64,000 nt of DNA from CAYNUJ01 sp964573255. Lineage in GTDB: Bacteria; Bacteroidota; Ignavibacteria; Ignavibacteriales; Melioribacteraceae. The notes beneath the pieces were generated by a model that saw only the letters and a program-made list of their open reading frames with translations, searched no databases and was not told where the DNA came from. Within the stretch, counting starts at the first letter, position 1, and every line of letters begins with the position of its first letter. The DNA lies in NCBI GenBank assembly GCA_964573255.1, contig CAZNJB010000011.1, positions 1 through 64,000 on the forward strand. Reading direction: 5' to 3'. Position numbers and translations under genes: made by a program. Below are positions 1-8,850 of this stretch, piece by piece.

Positions 1-414
1 CTACTATTTTTAAACTTAAGTTTCTTCTCTTTTGCAATAGAGAGAGAATCTCTTTGTTAATCTGATTTATTGATGCTTTTATTCCTTATAAATTTTTCTT
101 ATTTTCCTCTAATTCAAAAAATAAAGATAAAAAAATATATTTCTTTTTTTCTCACTTATGATTAATAATTAAGAAAAATTATGAGTGTAAATAAATTTTA
201 TTTCATTTTTTATAAAAGTAAGAGAGGGGTGAATATATTTTAATTGCCGCTAAAAGGAATAAAAATAAAAGAAAAAATGGATGGTGAAAAGAAAATTAGG
301 ATAAAGATGATTATTTATCTAAATAAGAAGTGGAAATGTTGACAATCATAAAACAATAATGTAATTTTCGGATATTAAGATACTTTTACTTTAATTATTT
401 TTTGCGGAGGAATC
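1..414. other. AT-rich intergenic region upstream of cytochrome operon
   Basis: I see no convincing coding sequence here. The stretch is very AT-rich with many A and T runs. It ends in a clear ribosome-binding site (GCGGAGG at about 404-410) just before the first cytochrome gene, so the promoter of the 415-4488 operon should lie in its last 150 bases. I cannot place a promoter confidently. Confidence 0.5.
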
Positions 415-951
415 ATGAGACCATTCAAAATTTTAATTGGGGTTATTTTATTCTTTATGATCAGTTCTGTTTATGCTCAGGAGCATTCTTACGTAGGAAC
501 AAAAAAATGTAAAACTTGTCACAAATCTAAAAAGGCTGGTCAACAATATGTTATTTGGCAGGAATCCAAGCATTCAAAAGCTTACGAAACTTTGAAAACT
601 AAAGAAGCTGATGAAATATCAATGAAAAAAGACGGCAAAAAAGCGGTTGAAAACGATAATTGTTTGAAATGCCATGCTCCCCAATATAATGTTGATGCAA
701 AGCTTCTGGGTAAAAAGTTTAAGATTGAAGATGGTGTTCAGTGCGAAACGTGTCATGGTCCCGGTTCCGATTATAAATCTAAAAAAGTAATGAAAGATAG
801 AGAGAAAGCTGTTGCTGCCGGTCTGATTCTTTACGAAGATCCGGAAAAAGATTTATGTGTCAAATGTCATAATGAAGAGAGTCCAAATTTCAAAGGTTTT
901 GATTTTGATGAATACTGGGCTAAAATCAAACACAACAAACCAAAAAAATAA
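415..951 (+). CDS. tetrahaem cytochrome c (c554-like)
   Basis: Exported periplasmic electron carrier. The 178-residue protein starts with a signal peptide ending near VYAQ (about residue 21). It has four CxxCH haem c sites: CKTCH, CLKCH, CETCH and CVKCH. The ECETCHGPGSDY-type context is typical of the cytochrome c554/c-prime family, in which four haems pack in stacked pairs. It is the first gene of a four-gene operon and the next gene starts 6 bases after its stop. Electron partners are inferred from context: the 14-haem and lipoprotein-like cytochromes two and three genes downstream. The ATG is supported by a strong GGAGG site 7-8 bases upstream. Confidence 0.85.
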   Translation: MRPFKILIGVILFFMISSVYAQEHSYVGTKKCKTCHKSKKAGQQYVIWQESKHSKAYETLKTKEADEISMKKDGKKAVENDNCLKCHAPQYNVDAKLLGKKFKIEDGVQCETCHGPGSDYKSKKVMKDREKAVAAGLILYEDPEKDLCVKCHNEESPNFKGFDFDEYWAKIKHNKPKK

Positions 952-957
952 GATGTC

Positions 958-2232
958 ATGAAAAAATTTTATGTCTTGATTATTATGTTTGTGCCGCTGC
1001 TAATAGCGGCACAGACGGTCAATGGAAGAATTACTTCTTCGATTTATTCATTCGAAAGATTTCAAGCTCCCCAAACATCTCAAAATTTTATTCGCTCCTT
1101 CCAAACTCTCAATCTCAATATTAACAAGAAAAACTTTTCCTTAAAAACCAGATTTAATTTCGAAGGTGATATTAAATCCCCTTTGGATAATGACCCGAGA
1201 TTGAGATTTTATAACCTCTATATTGAGTATAGAAAATTATTTGATTTTGTAACCGTCAAGTTGGGACGTCAATCCCTTTTTAGCGGCATAGCAGGCGGAT
1301 TATATGACGGAGTGAATTTAAAGTTAAAGAAGAACGGCTATTCTTTGACTGCATATTTCGGGGGGAATGTCCCCGCTTATCAGAAATTGGAGCTAACAGA
1401 TTCTTGGGGCGATGATTATGTTTTGGGTGCAAAATTAAATATCACCAGCTTGAAAAATTTCAGATTTGCATTGAGCTATATCGATAAAAACTATAAAGCT
1501 CAAGAATATACAGCAGAACGATTGGACAGTCTGCTAAATCCAATAACCTATTTGGTTAAAAAGAATTCCAATCAATTCGAATTTATTTCGGGTGAAATAT
1601 CCTATAAGATGAATAGCGATTTCAGGTTGGATACAAAATTGGATTATGACCTTAATTTTGCTAAAGTTTCGAAATTTGACATAAGAGGAAGACTGGTTGC
1701 AGCCGAGAATTTAGGTGTAAATCTTTACTATAATTATAGAGAACCAAGAATTCGTTACAATTCAATCCTTTCGGTCTTCAATTATGGAAACACACAAGAA
1801 ATTGAAGCGGGAATTGACTATAAGATTTCGTCAACTACAACCATTATCGGTAAATTCGGAATAGTGAATTATAAAGATGATAATTCTCAAAGGATAAGTA
1901 TCGGTTTATTAACCCAATACTTTAATTTGAATTATCGTAAATCTTTTGGATATGCGGGAGAATTGGACGCTGCTTCAATTACAGTGGGTAAATCATTATT
2001 CAATGGAATGATAACCCCCTCATTCGGTTTTTCATTTACGGATTATAAATTATCGTCAGAAAGCGAAAAGAATAAAATTGTCAGTCTGCTAGCAGGAGTG
2101 AATATCCGTCCTTGGAGAGTTTTCTCATTCGATTTACAAGGACAATATTTGAGCAATAAATATTATCAAAATGATTTCAGGATATTCTTCAAATTAAATT
2201 ATTGGTTCAATACTAAATTGGGTATTATCTAA
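958..2232 (+). CDS. outer-membrane beta-barrel protein, possible cytochrome conduit
   Basis: The 424-residue protein has a signal peptide (cleavage near IAAQ, residue 19) followed by alternating polar/hydrophobic strands rich in aromatic residues, and ends in an aromatic strand (KLNYWFNTKLGII). This is the look of a transmembrane beta-barrel. I see no haem motif. Its place between three multihaem cytochrome genes, with only 1-6 bases between neighbours, suggests that it forms the sheath of a porin-cytochrome complex, as MtrB or Omb proteins do. That role is inferred; sequence similarity to MtrB or OmbB is not visible by eye. A DcaP- or porin-like channel is the alternative. Confidence 0.7.
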   Translation: MKKFYVLIIMFVPLLIAAQTVNGRITSSIYSFERFQAPQTSQNFIRSFQTLNLNINKKNFSLKTRFNFEGDIKSPLDNDPRLRFYNLYIEYRKLFDFVTVKLGRQSLFSGIAGGLYDGVNLKLKKNGYSLTAYFGGNVPAYQKLELTDSWGDDYVLGAKLNITSLKNFRFALSYIDKNYKAQEYTAERLDSLLNPITYLVKKNSNQFEFISGEISYKMNSDFRLDTKLDYDLNFAKVSKFDIRGRLVAAENLGVNLYYNYREPRIRYNSILSVFNYGNTQEIEAGIDYKISSTTTIIGKFGIVNYKDDNSQRISIGLLTQYFNLNYRKSFGYAGELDAASITVGKSLFNGMITPSFGFSFTDYKLSSESEKNKIVSLLAGVNIRPWRVFSFDLQGQYLSNKYYQNDFRIFFKLNYWFNTKLGII

Positions 2233-2233
2233 A

Positions 2234-3457
2234 ATGAAAATTCGATATATATATACCTGTATTTTCACTACCGCGGTTTTTGGGATTACATTTTCTGCAT
2301 TTACATTGGCGCAGGATCAAACCGATATAAAAGAGAATAAAAATTTGATAAAATTCTCTCATAAGAACCATCTTGTAATGGTTACCGACGATTGTACTGA
2401 CTGCCACTCGGCGGTTCCGGAAAGTGTTACATTAACAGATGAACTCTTACCGACAATGGATGATTGCGCCGAATGCCATGATATTGAAGACGAGGAAAAC
2501 TGTAATACTTGCCACTACGAAGATGTGGAAGAACCGCTTGTGAGCAAAATATCGCCGATAATTTTTAATCACAAATTTCATATCGCAGAGCAGAAATTAG
2601 AATGCAGAACTTGCCATCAGGGATTGGAAAAAGTTAACTACGGATTTGAATCTACAGCAGTTTTTCCGTCCATGAATCAATGCGCAGATTGTCATAGTGC
2701 TGAGGGAGTGGCTACAATTGCTTGTGAATCCTGTCATATATCAACTATAGATTTGTATCCGCAGTCGCATAAAATTGCAGACTTTGGAACAAGTCATAAA
2801 TTTTCCGCTCAGGATGCAGATGCCGATTGTAACGTTTGCCACGAAACGGAAAGTTTTTGTGAAGATTGTCACGTTTCGACAGTGAGGATAGATGAAACTA
2901 ATACGGCGCGGGATTTTTATATTCCTTATTCTCCACATAATTATAAGGATGGTGTTGCTCAGCAAGTAATAACAAAAAAACATGACTTAAATTATCGTTA
3001 TACTCATGGCATTGATGCAATCGGAAAAACATCGGAATGCCAGACTTGTCACCAACAGGAAACATTCTGTGCCGAATGCCATAATTCCGAGAATGAAGAT
3101 TTTCTTATTGAAGGAAATATGCCGAAGAATCATCTGGTATCGAATTTCACAACCTTGGGTGTTGGCAGCGGTGGCGGAGAACATGCAGTGCTAGCACAAA
3201 GAGACATTGAAACTTGTGCAGCTTGTCATGATGTTGAAATGGGAGATCCAGTTTGTATAACCTGTCACGTTGATAATGACGGAATTAAGGGTACTAATCC
3301 GAAAACTCATCCCGATGGTTTTATGCAAACCGTTGATGGAGATTGGCACAGTGACGATGGCGCAGTATGTTATACTTGTCACATAACCGCAAGCGCTTCT
3401 ACAGGAACTGCAGGAGTGAATTTCTGCGGATATTGTCACGATAATAATCCAGGTTAA
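2234..3457 (+). CDS. 14-haem cytochrome c
   Basis: The 407-residue exported protein (signal peptide to about TLAQ, residue 27) contains 14 CxxCH motifs, from CTDCH near residue 54 to CGYCH near the C-terminus, plus several isolated His residues (FSHKNH, FNHKFH) typical of bis-His distal ligands. The motifs often come in pairs with short spacing (CAECH-x8-CNTCH). There is no membrane anchor after the signal peptide, so it should be periplasmic or bound inside the neighbouring barrel. It starts 1 base after the barrel gene stop, implying co-translation. I do not recognise a named family beyond multihaem cytochrome c3/c7-like repeats. Confidence 0.88.
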   Translation: MKIRYIYTCIFTTAVFGITFSAFTLAQDQTDIKENKNLIKFSHKNHLVMVTDDCTDCHSAVPESVTLTDELLPTMDDCAECHDIEDEENCNTCHYEDVEEPLVSKISPIIFNHKFHIAEQKLECRTCHQGLEKVNYGFESTAVFPSMNQCADCHSAEGVATIACESCHISTIDLYPQSHKIADFGTSHKFSAQDADADCNVCHETESFCEDCHVSTVRIDETNTARDFYIPYSPHNYKDGVAQQVITKKHDLNYRYTHGIDAIGKTSECQTCHQQETFCAECHNSENEDFLIEGNMPKNHLVSNFTTLGVGSGGGEHAVLAQRDIETCAACHDVEMGDPVCITCHVDNDGIKGTNPKTHPDGFMQTVDGDWHSDDGAVCYTCHITASASTGTAGVNFCGYCHDNNPG

Positions 3458-3474
3458 TCTTTAAAGGTTAAATC

Positions 3475-4488
3475 ATGAAAAATTTTATTAAATACATTTA
3501 TGTAATAATATTTATTCTGGGGTTTACATATTGTAGTGATTATACATCCACTGTTGCCCCTGTGGAAACTCGCGGCATTCACCCGGAAGGATGGTCCAAT
3601 AAGCAAAGTGTAGATTTTCATGGTGACTATTTAGCAGCGAATAATTTTGATGCTGAATTGTGCAAAACTTGTCATGGTGCTGATTTTTCGGGAGGCACAA
3701 CCGAACAAAGTTGTTCTGAATGCCATATGGTTCATCCGAAAGAATTTTCCGATTCCACAAGTGTTCTTCCACATTTTGAATTTATGAGAGAAAATGGTTA
3801 CCCTTTGAACGATTGTAAATTCTGTCATGCTTCAGATTATAGCGGAGGTAATACGGGAGTTGCTTGTACTCAATGTCATACTTCAGCGGAAGGACCGGAA
3901 GCTTGCAATACTTGTCACGGGGATTTTAATGATGTTGCCAAACCTTATCCACCTCGTGCAGTTAACGGTTCTAAGGATCCATCATATGCTGGTGTTGGTG
4001 CTCATATTCATCATCTAACGGATTCGGAGTTGAGCAATGCGGTTGAATGCAAAGACTGTCACATTGTGCCGAATAGTTATAAAGATGCGGGACATATCGA
4101 TTCCACTCCCGGGGCAGAATTGAATTTCAGTTTATTTGCCTCTTCTGACGGAAGTGCTACTTATGATAAGCAATTGAATAAATGTTCGAATGTTTATTGC
4201 CACGGTAATTTTGCATTCCCGAAGGATTCTGCCGGTACAAATGCTTGGATATACACGGGGGATTTCATTGAAGGGGAAAATTTCTCTCCTAAATGGACTC
4301 AATTGGATGAAACTCAAGCTGAATGCGGTACTTGTCATTTACTGCCTCCTAACGGCCATCAAAATGCTGGGAATGATCCTTCAGCTTCAACTTGTTCAGG
4401 TTGCCATTTCGCAGTTGTTGATGCAAGCGGAAATATTATTGATCCAGCTAAACATATCAATGGTCAAAAGAACGTATTCGGAAATTAA
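3475..4488 (+). CDS. multihaem cytochrome c, probable lipoprotein, with CX4CH site
   Basis: 337 residues. The N-terminus is a hydrophobic signal followed by FTYC-SD at residue 20, a weak but plausible lipobox, so it may be a lipoprotein. It has eight CxxCH motifs and one CX4CH motif (CSNVYCH). The combination of CX4CH with later CxxCH sites recalls the Geobacter CxxxxCH/CxxCH outer-surface cytochrome family (TIGR01904 type). Being last in the barrel operon and possibly lipid-anchored, it is a candidate for the outer-surface partner of the conduit. The haem count is therefore 8 or 9. It is followed by a strong terminator. Confidence 0.82.
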   Translation: MKNFIKYIYVIIFILGFTYCSDYTSTVAPVETRGIHPEGWSNKQSVDFHGDYLAANNFDAELCKTCHGADFSGGTTEQSCSECHMVHPKEFSDSTSVLPHFEFMRENGYPLNDCKFCHASDYSGGNTGVACTQCHTSAEGPEACNTCHGDFNDVAKPYPPRAVNGSKDPSYAGVGAHIHHLTDSELSNAVECKDCHIVPNSYKDAGHIDSTPGAELNFSLFASSDGSATYDKQLNKCSNVYCHGNFAFPKDSAGTNAWIYTGDFIEGENFSPKWTQLDETQAECGTCHLLPPNGHQNAGNDPSASTCSGCHFAVVDASGNIIDPAKHINGQKNVFGN

Positions 4489-4518
4489 TTAAAATAACAG
4501 TGCAGAAAAGAATTTACT

Positions 4519-4543
4519 AACCCCGCAAATTGCGGGGTTTTTT
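4519..4543 (+). terminator. rho-independent terminator after cytochrome operon
   Basis: A perfect 7-bp GC-rich stem, CCCCGCA / TGCGGGG, with a 3-base loop is followed by six T residues, about 30 bases after the last cytochrome gene. It ends the four-gene operon. Confidence 0.9.
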
Positions 4544-4785
4544 ATCTCAAAAATGAGAATAGTTGTTCTTTTATCCGAGATTAACTCTTCCCGGGATTTA
4601 AGCCAGTAATGTAAAATAATTAATTTTTAAAACACTAAGCCGCTAACTTGTTTAATTACAGTAAGTTATAATTAGATTAAATTCTATATTTTTTTTACAA
4701 TTGAATAAATAATGCCCTATTTTTACATATAAAAAAAATATAATTGGCACAAATATAGATAATAGTTAAAGAACAAATTTGGTTT
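4544..4785. other. AT-rich leader region of haem operon
   Basis: No gene is visible. The region is strongly AT-rich with several TATAAT-like stretches (for example around 4735-4765) and should contain the promoter of the haem locus. I cannot choose a single -35/-10 pair. No obvious ribosome-binding site precedes the hemX start at 4786. Confidence 0.4.
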
Positions 4786-5613
4786 ATGATGTTAGACATA
4801 ATACACTTTTTTAACGGTATTCTTCCTTTCTTATATTTGCTCACATTCGGTTTTTACATTACCGCATTTATCAGAGCAAAAGGACAACTTACCAACATTA
4901 AAAGAGTTTCCCTTTTTATAACCTTGTTATTGCATGGGCTTTACCTTTTATTGAGGACAATCCAATTTGAGCATGCCCCAATCACCAATAAGTTCGAAAT
5001 ATTTACAGTTCTGGCTTTCGCTATTTCGTTTTCTTATTTTATCTTGGAATTAATCACTGACGTCCGCGGAACGGGTACTTTCATCATCTTCTTTTCCGTG
5101 ATCTTCCAAATTGTTTCATCACTGTTCATTGAGGATCTTTTGGTCGTTAGTGAAATTTTAAGAAATAGATTTCTCGGAATGCATGTCATAAGTGCACTGC
5201 TAGGCTATAGTGGGTTTACAATCTCAGCGGTTTACGGTGTGTTATTCTTTATGCTCTACAAAAATTTGAAATCAAGAAAATACGGATTTTTATTCGACAG
5301 GCTTCCCAGTTTAGAGGTTCTGGAAAGCATGAGTTTTTACGCTGTGATGATTGGATTTTCTCTTCTTACAATAGCAATTATCATAGGTGTTATATGGCTT
5401 CCACAAGCATTTCCTGATTTCAGCTATATGGATCCCAAATTAATTGCAACAGGAATTGTATGGATTGTTTATACCGCCGGCATCATGACCAAATTAATAC
5501 TGAAACTTTACGGTAAAAAGGTAATCCTATTTTCCATACTTGGATTTATTTTTGCTCTTCTTTCACTTTCGGTAACAAGTTTTGTTCAAAGTAGTTTTCA
5601 TTCATTTAATTGA
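4786..5613 (+). CDS. hemX: HemX-like membrane protein (CcsA/CcmC superfamily)
   Basis: 275 residues with about eight hydrophobic segments and the general layout of the cytochrome c assembly (CcsA/HemX) family. Where true haem lyases carry the tryptophan-rich WWD loop, this protein reads IWLPQAFPDFSYMDPK: the DPK is kept but the Trp residues are lost. This points to a HemX rather than a CcsA. In Bacillus, HemX lies next to hemA and lowers glutamyl-tRNA reductase levels; here hemA follows by 15 bases. A regulatory or chaperone role on HemA is therefore the best guess. Confidence 0.72.
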   Translation: MMLDIIHFFNGILPFLYLLTFGFYITAFIRAKGQLTNIKRVSLFITLLLHGLYLLLRTIQFEHAPITNKFEIFTVLAFAISFSYFILELITDVRGTGTFIIFFSVIFQIVSSLFIEDLLVVSEILRNRFLGMHVISALLGYSGFTISAVYGVLFFMLYKNLKSRKYGFLFDRLPSLEVLESMSFYAVMIGFSLLTIAIIIGVIWLPQAFPDFSYMDPKLIATGIVWIVYTAGIMTKLILKLYGKKVILFSILGFIFALLSLSVTSFVQSSFHSFN

Positions 5614-5628
5614 TAGAATTAGCAGATA

Positions 5629-6933
5629 ATGGAAATAGTAGGAATTTCAATAAATCATAGAACGGCGGATGTAGAAGTTCGTGAGAGTTTGCATCTATCT
5701 AAGGATGAGATTATTAATTTAATTCCCATCCTGAAGGAAAATTACTTTGAAGTAGGATTTGTTATTTCCACATGTAACAGAACGGAAATATTCGGTGTTC
5801 CTACTAAAGGATTTACCGATTATGAATCCCTGATAGACTTGCTCAAAGAAATTAAGAACGTTAATAATATATCTTTGCAAAATGTTGAAAGGTACTTTGC
5901 TTGCAGTGCCGTACAGCATTTATTTAAAGTTGCCTCCGGAATTGATTCGATGATAACCGGCGACAGCCAAATATTAGCGCAGACAAAGGAAGCATTTCAA
6001 ATTGCGGAGGATATGGACTTTGTAGATTCAGTATTGAAAAGATTATTTGATACTGCAATTAAAGTTGGGAAGAGGTCAATTAAAGAAACTGCTATTGGGC
6101 AAGGTGCTGTTTCCGTAAGTTATGCATCTGTACAAGTAATTGAAAAGATTTTTGCCAATTTGCCGGATAAAAAAGTTTTGGTAATTGGTGCCGGTGAAAC
6201 GGCTGAATTGGCTGCTGTTCATCTTGCCGATAAAGGAGTAAGTAATTTAACTATTACTAATAGAACCTTTGAAAAAGCTAAAATACTTGCAGAAAAGGTG
6301 AAGGGTTTTGTCTTGCCTTTCGATTCTTATAAAGAAAAGTTGCATAATTTTGATATTATTATCAGTGCCACTAGCGCTCCGTTCTTTTTAATTGAATTTG
6401 ACGATATAAAATCTATGATGAAGAAACGTCGCGGTTCTCCGGTTGTTTTAATGGATATCGCAATACCTAGAGATATTGACCCGGAATCTTCTAAACTCGA
6501 AAATGTTTTTTACAACGATATAGATTCATTACAGAAAATTGTAGACGAAAATATTGAAAAAAGAAAAAAGGAAATTCCTCTTGTAAATTCTATTATTATG
6601 GAAGAAATGATTAATTTTTATAGTTGGTATAATACTTTGAATGTTATACCCACTATAAAATCTTTCCGTGAATTTTTCGAATCAATCCGGGAAGATGAAT
6701 TAAGAAAAATCCGCCATAAAGTTTCGGATGAAGATTATGTTAAACTCGAGGATATGACCAGAAGAATGATAGGCAGATTGCTTCATTATCCTACTATCAA
6801 ATTGCGTGAAGTTGCCGAAAAAGGTAACAATCCTCAAGAAACTGTCAATTATTCTTTGATGCTAAAAGAACTCTTTCGTCTGAATAAAAATGGTGTTCAG
6901 GAAACTCAGAATAAGGAGAAGATAGGTGAATAA
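5629..6933 (+). CDS. hemA: glutamyl-tRNA reductase
   Basis: NADPH-dependent reduction of glutamyl-tRNA to glutamate-1-semialdehyde, the first committed step of C5-pathway tetrapyrrole synthesis. The 434-residue length fits the family. The catalytic Cys49 sits in ISTCNRTEIF, the N-terminal GISINHRTADVEVRE block is diagnostic, and VLVIGAGETAELAA (about residue 185) is the NADPH-binding Rossmann loop. A C-terminal helical dimerisation domain follows. The gene overlaps hemC by 8 bases, so translation is coupled. Its product is used by HemL, encoded at the far end of the same locus. Confidence 0.95.
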   Translation: MEIVGISINHRTADVEVRESLHLSKDEIINLIPILKENYFEVGFVISTCNRTEIFGVPTKGFTDYESLIDLLKEIKNVNNISLQNVERYFACSAVQHLFKVASGIDSMITGDSQILAQTKEAFQIAEDMDFVDSVLKRLFDTAIKVGKRSIKETAIGQGAVSVSYASVQVIEKIFANLPDKKVLVIGAGETAELAAVHLADKGVSNLTITNRTFEKAKILAEKVKGFVLPFDSYKEKLHNFDIIISATSAPFFLIEFDDIKSMMKKRRGSPVVLMDIAIPRDIDPESSKLENVFYNDIDSLQKIVDENIEKRKKEIPLVNSIIMEEMINFYSWYNTLNVIPTIKSFREFFESIREDELRKIRHKVSDEDYVKLEDMTRRMIGRLLHYPTIKLREVAEKGNNPQETVNYSLMLKELFRLNKNGVQETQNKEKIGE

Positions 6934-7867
6934 AGATAAGATTATTATTGGTTCACGAGGCAGCGATCTCGCACTGTGGCAGGCTAATTACGTAAAGAAA
7001 CAGTTGGAGAAAGCCCACAAAGGTTTGAAAGTCGAAATTAAATTGGTTAAAACAAAAGGCGATAAAATTCTCGATACGGCACTTTCTAAAATAGGTGACA
7101 AAGGCTTGTTTACGAAAGAACTCGAAATTGCTCTGCTGAACGGAGAAATAGATATCGCGGTTCATAGTTTGAAAGATTTACAGACTGACATTCCGAAGGG
7201 ATTGAAATTAGCTGCAGTAACTAAAAGACACGATGTAGAAGATGTATTGATTGCACGCAAGAAAAATATGACTATCGATAAATTACCCGAAGGAGCAACT
7301 GTTGCAACCGGTTCATTAAGAAGAAGAGCGCAGTTAAAACATGTTCGTCCCGATATAAATATAGTTGATCTTCGCGGAAACGTTCCAACGAGAATTGATA
7401 AATTCCTCAAATCGAAATGGGATGCTATTATTCTCGCCCGCGCTGGAGTTGAAAGATTAAAACTAAAAAAACACGTTAGCTCAATTATTCCGAAAGATGT
7501 TATCCTTCCAGCAGTTGGGCAAGGTGCATTGGGAATTGAAATAAGTGCGAAGAACAAATTTGCTGAAGAGGTTGTACAAGCGCTTCACGATGAAAATACT
7601 TATTATGCAGTGATTGCCGAAAGGGCCTTGCTTAAAGCTCTTGAAGGTGGCTGCCAAGTTCCGATAGGTGCCTTCGGGGAAGTCCGATCAAACGGTTTGT
7701 ATCTTGAAGGAATAGTCGGTTCTCTCGATGGTGCATTGACATTCCGTGCGAAAATCAGAGGTAAAAAATCAGAAGCGGAATTACTCGGTAAATCCCTAGC
7801 AAAAGCTTTGCTTAAAGCCGGTGCACGGAAAGTATTGAAAGAAATTTACGAAGAAAAAAGAAAGTAA
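6926..7867 (+). CDS. hemC: hydroxymethylbilane synthase (porphobilinogen deaminase)
   Basis: Joins four porphobilinogens into hydroxymethylbilane. The 313-residue protein shows the family start IIIGSRGSDLALWQA, the RRRAQL and DLRGNVPTR blocks, and Cys243 in EGGCQVPIGAF, which carries the dipyrromethane cofactor. The start is GTG at 6926, placed inside the end of hemA and preceded by AAGGAGAA, a good ribosome-binding site. hemD follows after 5 bases. Confidence 0.95.
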   Translation: MNKDKIIIGSRGSDLALWQANYVKKQLEKAHKGLKVEIKLVKTKGDKILDTALSKIGDKGLFTKELEIALLNGEIDIAVHSLKDLQTDIPKGLKLAAVTKRHDVEDVLIARKKNMTIDKLPEGATVATGSLRRRAQLKHVRPDINIVDLRGNVPTRIDKFLKSKWDAIILARAGVERLKLKKHVSSIIPKDVILPAVGQGALGIEISAKNKFAEEVVQALHDENTYYAVIAERALLKALEGGCQVPIGAFGEVRSNGLYLEGIVGSLDGALTFRAKIRGKKSEAELLGKSLAKALLKAGARKVLKEIYEEKRK

Positions 7868-7872
7868 TAATT

Positions 7873-8649
7873 GTGAGTGAAAGTGTTGTAAATAAAACCA
7901 TATTGATAACCCGTTCTCCCGACGAAGCCTGGGAATCCGTTGCATCCTTAATTGAAGCTGGTTTTAATTTGCTTTTCTTCCCAACAATCGAAACTGTTTA
8001 TTGTCAACCCAATACAGAAGAAATTAATAATTTCAAAGACACAAAATTCGATTATCTTATTTTCTCTTCCGCAAATGCTGTGAAATTCTTCCTTCATTTT
8101 TTGCGAATGAACCAAATCGAATTTGATTTCGATAATGTGAAGGTTGCAGTAACGGGTAGAAAAACTGCAGAAAGATGCGAAAGTTTTGAGATAAAAGTAG
8201 ATGTTATTCCTGAAAAATTTTCGGCGGAAGGATTGCTTACGCATTTTTCTAATTATGATTTACGCGATAAAAATATTTTAATTCCTTCATCAAAAATAGC
8301 AAGAAGCGAATTAAACGATGGTTTCGAATCGATGGGAGTTAACGTCTTTAAATTAAATGTTTACGATACTGTAAAAACGAGACCATCGGTTAAAAATTTT
8401 GATAAACTCAAAAGTTTGAATCCGTATTATTTTATATTTACCAGTCCCTCGTCGTTTGATAATTTTGTGGAAATCGTCGGTATAAATGATGTAAAAGAAT
8501 ATTTCGCCGAAAAAGAGATTTATACAATAGGTCAAACAACCGCAGAAACTATACGTAATTACGGTATTGAAAAAGTTAATTATCCAGAAGAATTTACGCT
8601 TAAGAGTGTTGCGGGGATGGTTGCTGGGACGGTAAGGGAATTTGAATGA
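7873..8649 (+). CDS. hemD: uroporphyrinogen-III synthase
   Basis: Cyclises hydroxymethylbilane with D-ring inversion to uroporphyrinogen III. HemD is poorly conserved; recognition rests on the start ILITRSPDEA, the FSSANAVKFF block, the TGRKTAE block, the Y-x-T pattern (NVYDTVKTRP) between domains, FTSPSSFDNFVE and the terminal IGQTTAETIRNYG. The 258-residue length and the position directly after hemC agree. The start codon is GTG at 7873, which avoids overlap with hemC. Confidence 0.88.
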   Translation: MSESVVNKTILITRSPDEAWESVASLIEAGFNLLFFPTIETVYCQPNTEEINNFKDTKFDYLIFSSANAVKFFLHFLRMNQIEFDFDNVKVAVTGRKTAERCESFEIKVDVIPEKFSAEGLLTHFSNYDLRDKNILIPSSKIARSELNDGFESMGVNVFKLNVYDTVKTRPSVKNFDKLKSLNPYYFIFTSPSSFDNFVEIVGINDVKEYFAEKEIYTIGQTTAETIRNYGIEKVNYPEEFTLKSVAGMVAGTVREFE

Positions 8650-8706
8650 TTTTGAAATTTTGATTGAATCGAATTTAACATTCAATTGTGAAAACTTTTC
8701 GGTGAT

Positions 8707-8790
8707 GTCATTCTGAGGATCCCGACAAAGTCGGGAGACGAAGAATCTGAGTAGCGTATAAGTGATTCTTCACTTCGCTCAGAATGACAG
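8707..8790. repeat. intergenic palindromic repeat, family 1 copy A
   Basis: Begins GTCATTCTGAG and ends CTCAGAATGAC, so the ends are inverted repeats. Inside are a second hairpin (CCCGACAAAGTCGGG) and the inverted pair GAAGAATC / GATTCTTC. Similar copies lie at 13722 and 14229. It fills the hemD-hemE gap. Confidence 0.85.
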
Positions 8791-8850
8791 ACACTCATAG
8801 TGAATGATTAAAAGTATTGAAAAGTAAAGATAAAAACATAAGGTAATGAT

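Noticed and set aside
7162..7557. Minus-strand open frame of 131 codons
   Set aside because: Antisense to hemC and without start signals.
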